This document shows positions 58,971 to 64,000 of a stretch of DNA of 64,000 nucleotides, piece by piece. Numbering within the stretch: the first letter of the stretch is position 1; each line of letters begins with the position of its first letter. The stretch lies in contig OX485806.1 of the NCBI GenBank assembly GCA_950295325.1, forward strand, positions 37,448,001 through 37,512,000, written 5' to 3'. The notes under the pieces were generated by a model. The model saw nothing but the letters and a program-made list of their open reading frames with translations, was not told the DNA's origin and searched no databases. The translations under genes were made by a program, and so were the position numbers. The DNA comes from Polytrichum commune. Taxonomy: Eukaryota; Streptophyta; Polytrichopsida; Polytrichales; Polytrichaceae.

Positions 58971-61525
58971 TCACACATCTGTGCTACTGTCATGGTGGCC
59001 GGGAAGCTTCTCCTTGAGCTTGGTCACCAAACCCTTCTTCGGAGGGGTGGTGGGGCTGGTGGTGTCGGTCTCTCCAAATTCTGTGGAATCTGTGGACTTC
59101 TTGTGGCCAGGCAGCTTCTCCTTCAACTTGGTCATGAACCCTTCCTTCTTGGCTCCGTGATTTGCAGCTGGAAAGGAACAAGGACCACCCTCACAATCAG
59201 AATTATCAACAAGATAGGTTATGTTCAAACCTCTTAAGTCATCAAGCCCAATCCTGAACTGTGCAAATACTGTGCCAGATTCCAATATTCAGGGGTGCCC
59301 ATAATGTTACGGAGGGGTTGTGGACTACGAATTTGTTGTGAAAGTGGCACAATTCACCAAGGTCCTAGATATTGGGACAGAGATGACATGAACTTCAAGT
59401 CATAGATGGGCATAAGGTAGCTGTGCCCAATTCAGTTTACATGTATAAACGAGACACCTATATTTGAGTAGTATGTGTTAGGGTGTGGCTCAAAGAACAG
59501 ATGTAAAAAGAGATCGGACTACGTGCTCTAAATATGATGAGCAGTCTAGGCTCGTCAGATATCTAGGTCAACATGATTTCGGGGCCTAAATGATCACTTA
59601 ACGAGCACGAGGAAATTCACTCCGATAATGAATAAGATTTTCATACGAGCTCCAAAAATTATAAGGAATGTGGCTACGACCTTGATATGGACTTTCTAAT
59701 CATCTCACACTGATACGTCCGTCATATCCTCGGAGAAGCGGGCATGATTTGGACAAAGCAACCATTCAAGACCCGTCTTGCCTTCGATGGTACCACCGGC
59801 GAAATTGGCACATCTACCATTCATTCTAGATTTTAGGGACAAAGGTGAGAGGATATAGTGTGAGGCGTACATGTATCTTCTGGGCCGAAGCCATGTCCCG
59901 CGGGCTGGGTCTCGCCGGTGGACAATGGGGTCTCATCCATAGCCGAGCCAGTTGGGGTGGCCCCGTAGCCAGTCACGTCTCCCGTCCCGGTTCCCGATTC
60001 ATACGCCTCCCGAGGGTCCGAGGCCTCCTTCCCATAGGACGCAGTCTTGCCCTCCAACCCGAACTGGGTTTGATCACTCGTGGGTTGGTCGAACGACTCC
60101 GTGCCTTCGGCGGTATTGCCGTAGTCTGACTTCGCACCTGCCGAATTCAATGCCATCAACAAAACCATCAATTACTGCAACTTTGAAGAAAGAATACAAA
60201 TAGACCCCAATGAAAGCTTGTCAGCACTGGGGAATTTGAGTAGGTATCGGCCCCAATCAGTCTTACTATCGAGACTTGATTCATCACCACTAGTACCTCT
60301 CTCCCATGCCAGAAAGAATTAGCGGAAAGAAATACAGAGCAAGAGATCCACGTTGTGACATAGTAATGGTTTCCTCGGCCCCATGGCTCATGTGCAAACT
60401 TGATTTCACCAGGTGTTCCCAAATAACAGGCTCAAAATCAAAACTCTAGTAAATGAACTGACCCATATCTTGATATTATCTTAGTATTTCATATCTTGAT
60501 ATATCTTGAAATTTTCTATTTGATGTAAAATACAAGGAATAACCGGTTGATAATAAAGAAGTAAGGATAGTGACACAGTTGGCTCAAAATTTTCCCCATT
60601 CACTATTACTGCAAGTTTGTAAAAAGAATATATAAAAGAAGAATAAAAAAACACAGGATTCATGTTCATTTTCAGCACTGCTTAAAATGAGTGTAGGCCC
60701 TTAATGGCTCCCCTAAATTACTTCGAAACTTGATTCATTGGCACTACTGTAGTGTCTCTCTCCCATCCCATAAAAGATTAGCAAAAGGAAACAAAAGCAA
60801 GAGATCCGCTTCGTGATAAAAGTAATGCCTTCCTAGATCACGTGCAAATTAAACCTGTGATTTCATTAGGTGTTGGGATCACCAACCCCACTCGAGAATT
60901 CTTTTCCATACTCGTTATGGGCAACTACCCACATGTTGGTCTAGATTCACCAATAAGTGACCTTTCCTCCCCATGGTACAGATCTAAACCAATATCCTCA
61001 AGATGGTTCCTGCATGCACCTCACCTCGTTCACCCTCGATTTCTTCAGGAGGACTTCTCCTTTGCACTGGTGAAATCACACGTTTGCATTGGAGCCATGT
61101 GACCGGGAATACTTCTATCATGACGTAGATCCCTCTTTTGCGAAATGTTTTTGACAAGGGAGAGGGATACCAGTGTCAATGAATCCAGGCGAGGGCACCA
61201 AACAAACAAACGGCAGGATTCATGCTCATGAATTGCAATCAGGTCTTATGCTCCTGATTGGTTTAATCGACATGAAGATTTCCAAGTCAAATCAATTCTG
61301 CAACTCACCTCCTACACCAGTGCCCGCTGACTGATCTGCCGGGGTATTCTCTTCGTAGGCTCCCTCCTCTTCGCCATAACCTGCACTTGGCTTCGGCAGA
61401 GGCTCGTCCGAGCTGTGAATTTTGTGGTGCGGGGGCTCACTCTCGCTCACACCACCATAGCCGGTTCCAGGGTAATCGTTGCCTTCCTTGAATCCTCGCT
61501 CCTCGGTGGAAACTGAGTCCGCCAT
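58971..61525 (-). CDS. Dehydrin with two K-segments (gene 2, three exons)
   Basis: Exons 61,525-61,309, 60,137-59,871 and 59,167-58,971 (minus strand) join in phase 1 at both introns (donors GAG|GTGAGT and T|GTACGC; acceptors GGCAG and TTTCCAG) to give 226 residues. K-segments are KKEGFMTKLKEKLPGH (about 168-183) and KKGLVTKLKEKLPGHH (about 205-220). Exon 1 carries GVSESEPPHHKIH and DEPLPKPSAGYG, almost the same as in gene 1. Exon 2 carries QFGLEGKTAS and PTGSAMDE, also shared. The protein is disordered, hydrophilic and probably cytosolic or nuclear. The 1,171-nt first intron is absent from gene 1, where the two coding parts are contiguous. The second intron (703 nt) is at the same place and phase as the only intron of gene 1 and holds a piece of the 4.6-kb satellite monomer. 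Expression is probably stress- or ABA-induced, judging from the upstream ACGT elements. Confidence 0.93.
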
Positions 61526-61686
61526 AAATGCACAAAGTTACGGAAACTGGAACAAACTTGGAAGTCTAGCTTAGATTCGGCAAAAAGATGCAGATACTGT
61601 AAAGACCGTGATCTGAGCTGCAGGTATGTGTGTCTAGATTTCTGATCGCATCGGAGGATTGAATGCTTGAAGGGTGAAAGGCTACT

Positions 61687-61803
61687 GCATATATGTATTG
61701 GGTAAGCTGACATAGCCTCATAAGTCTGTGCATTTGCCACATGGCATTCTTCCGGCGGATCTGGCGCAACCCAAGTGAGATGCCGACACGTAGATGACAC
61801 GTG
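61687..61803 (-). promoter_or_regulatory. Promoter elements of dehydrin gene 2: CACGTG and ACACGTA
   Basis: CACGTG at 61,798-61,803 (context GACACGTGGTG on the plus strand) and an ACACGTA at 61,786-61,792 are ACGT-core elements of the ABRE type, about 260-280 bp upstream of the ATG. A weak TATA-like CATATATG lies near 61,689-61,696. Assignment is by motif and position only. Confidence 0.5.
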
Positions 61804-62001
61804 GTGAAACGGCATCATTGTTGCTTTATTATTTTGGGTCTCGGTTGGCTTGGTGACCTTGAAAGCACCTCGTGAAGCAGTTGCGCCAACATTGCTCAAA
61901 GTGCAAGTTACTTGAGAAACTTGCACTAAGGTACATGGTGCTAAAACTGTCACCTTATGCCCTAAGAGCAAGCCCAATCATTCCTGGATCTCCATTTGCA
62001 T

Positions 62002-62730
62002 GTTTTATTTAGTTTTTTTTTTGAGACAGAAGGCCAACTCAGCCAACACCAAATGAATAAAAGAACCAAGAAAACACGCCCACTTCAAGGGGAGGTGGGG
62101 CCCCTCGGACGCGAAACACCGCCACGTAAAAGAACCACTACCAACCTACCCAAGGATGACCCTCAAGACCAACCAAGCCAAGAACCACCCCCACCCCACC
62201 TACCAAGGACAACCCCAACCCCCAACCCACCACAAAGCCCAACTTGGAGGAAAGGCCAACTAGCTATGTTGCCTTTTCCAATTCCATTCAATGGTCAAGT
62301 TAATCCTTCTACAAAGGACGTTCCTCGCTCCCCAAGTACGATCGAAACCGTCCAACATCGCCTTAGCGAAGAAACTGTTGATTTTGATTTGCTTAAGCAC
62401 CCGCTTCCACGCTGCCTTGGCATACAAGATGAGTTCATCCCAAATCCGGTACTTAACTTTAGACTCGTGCCATTGCTCATGGTTGAACACTTTATCGTTG
62501 CGTTCAATTCAAATGATCCATAGTGTAACGTGCCAAATTTGAATATGTTTGCAAAATTTCCCACGGGCCCTTTCTCCAAATGATGCTTGTTTCCAATGGA
62601 AGCTATCATGGTTACCGGTTCTAACCCCGCACAGCTTGTGCATGATGAAGGTGGCCCATCTCCAAGCCCTCTGAACTTGAACGCAGTCCCAAAATTTATG
62701 TTTGATTGATTCACTGGTGTTAGGTGTCTG
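62002..62730 (-). mobile_element. 5'-truncated LINE copy (3' end)
   Basis: On the minus strand the frame 62,730-62,260 reads TPNTSESIKHKFWDC (a zf-RVT-like block), then HVTLWII-stop-IERNDKVFNHEQ, the typical C-terminal region of plant LINE reverse-transcriptase ORFs. One TGA (62,511-62,509) replaces the expected Trp. The rest of the frame is intact. An A-rich 3' tail is seen as T10 at 62,013-62,022 on the plus strand. The 9-bp repeat CATTTGCAT at 61,993-62,001 and 62,731-62,739 is a likely target duplication. The reverse transcriptase and endonuclease parts are missing, so the copy is dead. Confidence 0.7.
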
Positions 62731-62754
62731 CATTTGCATTTGAGAACGAGAAAT

Positions 62755-63125
62755 AACCGGTTGAGGTTTAGGGGTTCAAGAAAATTACACATCACTTTAG
62801 AGGAATCCATGGAATATACCTCAATTTAATGAAGAAAAACCGAAAGATCACAACATGTAATTGTTGGACTTGGAAACAATAGGATTTTCAACGATAATGT
62901 TTAAAAATCTCCCTGATAATTTTCCCGAAGTCTTGATCTGCAACCGGCTATTTCTCAAACTCAACTGGTTCATCTGTAAAGGGTAATTTTCCTGAACCCC
63001 TAAATCTCAACCAACTATTTCTCAAACTGAACCGCTTCATCTGCAATGGGTAATTTTCCTGAATTCTCAAACCTCAACTGGGTATTTCTCAAACTCAACC
63101 GCTTCATCTGTAACTATGTAGTTGC
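62755..63125. repeat. Fold-back element with a tandem-repeated arm
   Basis: The left arm (ACCGGTTGAGGTTTAGGGGT, then TCAAGAAAATTA) is inverse to three tandem units of about 60-66 bp at 62,940-63,125 (TAATTTTCCTGAACCCCTAA, CTCAACC, TTTCTCAAACTCAACCG). The left part (62,790-62,870) is also inverse to the repeat unit at 50,895-51,110. Confidence 0.6.
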
Positions 63126-64000
63126 AACTAGCAAAAAGAAGTAGGGAAGAGGTTAAAGCATCTTGTCTTATTATATGTATATATAACCCTCCCTGCATAT
63201 CTCACATATGCAAGGAGTCAGTCACTGCTTGCAATCTATTACAATTTTTAAATTCTTCATGTTAGGACTAGACTTAAGAGGTCGACTATCAAGGGTTTGT
63301 GTGGTCCGGGGTGCATCCAAGAGAATTCCTCCACTATCTTTCTCCTGCATCCCAATCAAATGACCTTTTTTTTTTTTTTGGCAATGGAATAAACTCGTTT
63401 CATTTGTCTCAGAATAAAATAAAGTATAGTCTATGGGATTAGTGAGACTGGCTCTCTGTTCCGGTAATGGCAATTGAATGTCTACTGGTAGTCGGACGCA
63501 CAACCACTAGCTGAGCATGAATGACAAGAGACCTACGTTCATTAGTCATGAAAGATCAGTTGGAGCTTGGTTTTGTGAAGTGTTTCCTCTCAACCACAAG
63601 CTGAACAAGAGCAATAAGTTAGGTTGCAGTGTATGCCTAGGAAAAGCATGCACGACTGTTCATGAACTCACAAGTTTGCAAGTAAAAGTGAACACCCTAC
63701 GTGTTGAAGAAATGCTCAATCTCTGAATTCCATCTTGTAATTCATAGGGGCTACATATGATTTTTTATTTGCCTTCAAAAATTATAGATATGCACGATTG
63801 CTCTCACATTTCTTCATAGAACTAATAAACGCATACCAAAAGAGCAAAACATACACACTTCCCTCCCAATAGTGGTTGATATACCAAATAATATGCACAA
63901 AGCAGCTCAAAGTAGAGCTTCTCGTAACCACACATCAGTAATCAAAATTCCCATACGAGCGCCTAGAATTCACATAGGATTCCTTACTGAATCCACACAT
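63126..64000. other. No gene seen
   Basis: A T14 run at 63,366-63,379 could be the A-tail of a minus-strand retroelement, but no body is recognised. Short frames only. Confidence 0.45.

Noticed and set aside
1-64000. LTR retrotransposons, CRISPR arrays or organellar DNA
   Set aside because: No gag-pol motifs, paired LTRs, regularly spaced repeat-spacer arrays or organellar genes were seen.

Overview
The window is nuclear DNA of a land plant. It encodes a plant-type CRIB-RhoGAP (a ROP GTPase-activating protein), two K-segment dehydrins and two intact tRNA-Trp(CCA) genes of the plant type. The protein genes have short exons with GT-AG introns, and most of the window is repetitive. The lineage cannot be fixed from the sequence. 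The unusual dehydrin layout and gene-poor, MITE-rich surroundings fit a non-seed plant (bryophyte, lycophyte or fern) as well as a seed plant.

Layout. Positions 1-34,200 contain no convincing host gene. They are a mosaic of small non-autonomous DNA transposons, fold-back elements and tandem arrays: a satellite-like array (4.6-6.4 kb), Tourist-like MITEs with 3-bp TWA target duplications, a pogo-like element (7,011-8,127) nested inside one of these MITEs, and a tRNA-derived SINE (29,642-30,029) with an 11-bp target duplication. A dense cluster of one palindrome-ended family lies at 31.9-34.1 kb.

Positions 34,270-41,900 hold the RhoGAP gene. It has a long CT-rich leader with local duplications, five exons, and a possible in-phase alternative last exon encoding a hydrophobic tail. 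Positions 44,541-48,676 encode an unrecognised, probably lipid-anchored, disordered protein in three exons. Positions 49.36-50.29 kb are a segmental duplication carrying tRNA-Trp; a broken tRNA between the copies appears to be a Trp/Pro chimera.

Positions 51.9-61.9 kb hold two dehydrin genes on the minus strand. They arose by a duplication that included the 3' UTR, and they differ by one intron. Both have CACGTG (ABRE/G-box type) elements upstream, which suggests ABA or dehydration control. Several MITEs lie between them. Positions 62.0-63.1 kb hold a 5'-truncated LINE tail and a fold-back repeat.

The dehydrins work in the same process as each other. The RhoGAP (ROP signalling) and the MGCG protein (a probable membrane-associated protein) have no evident functional link to them or to each other. 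No LTR retrotransposon was recognised.
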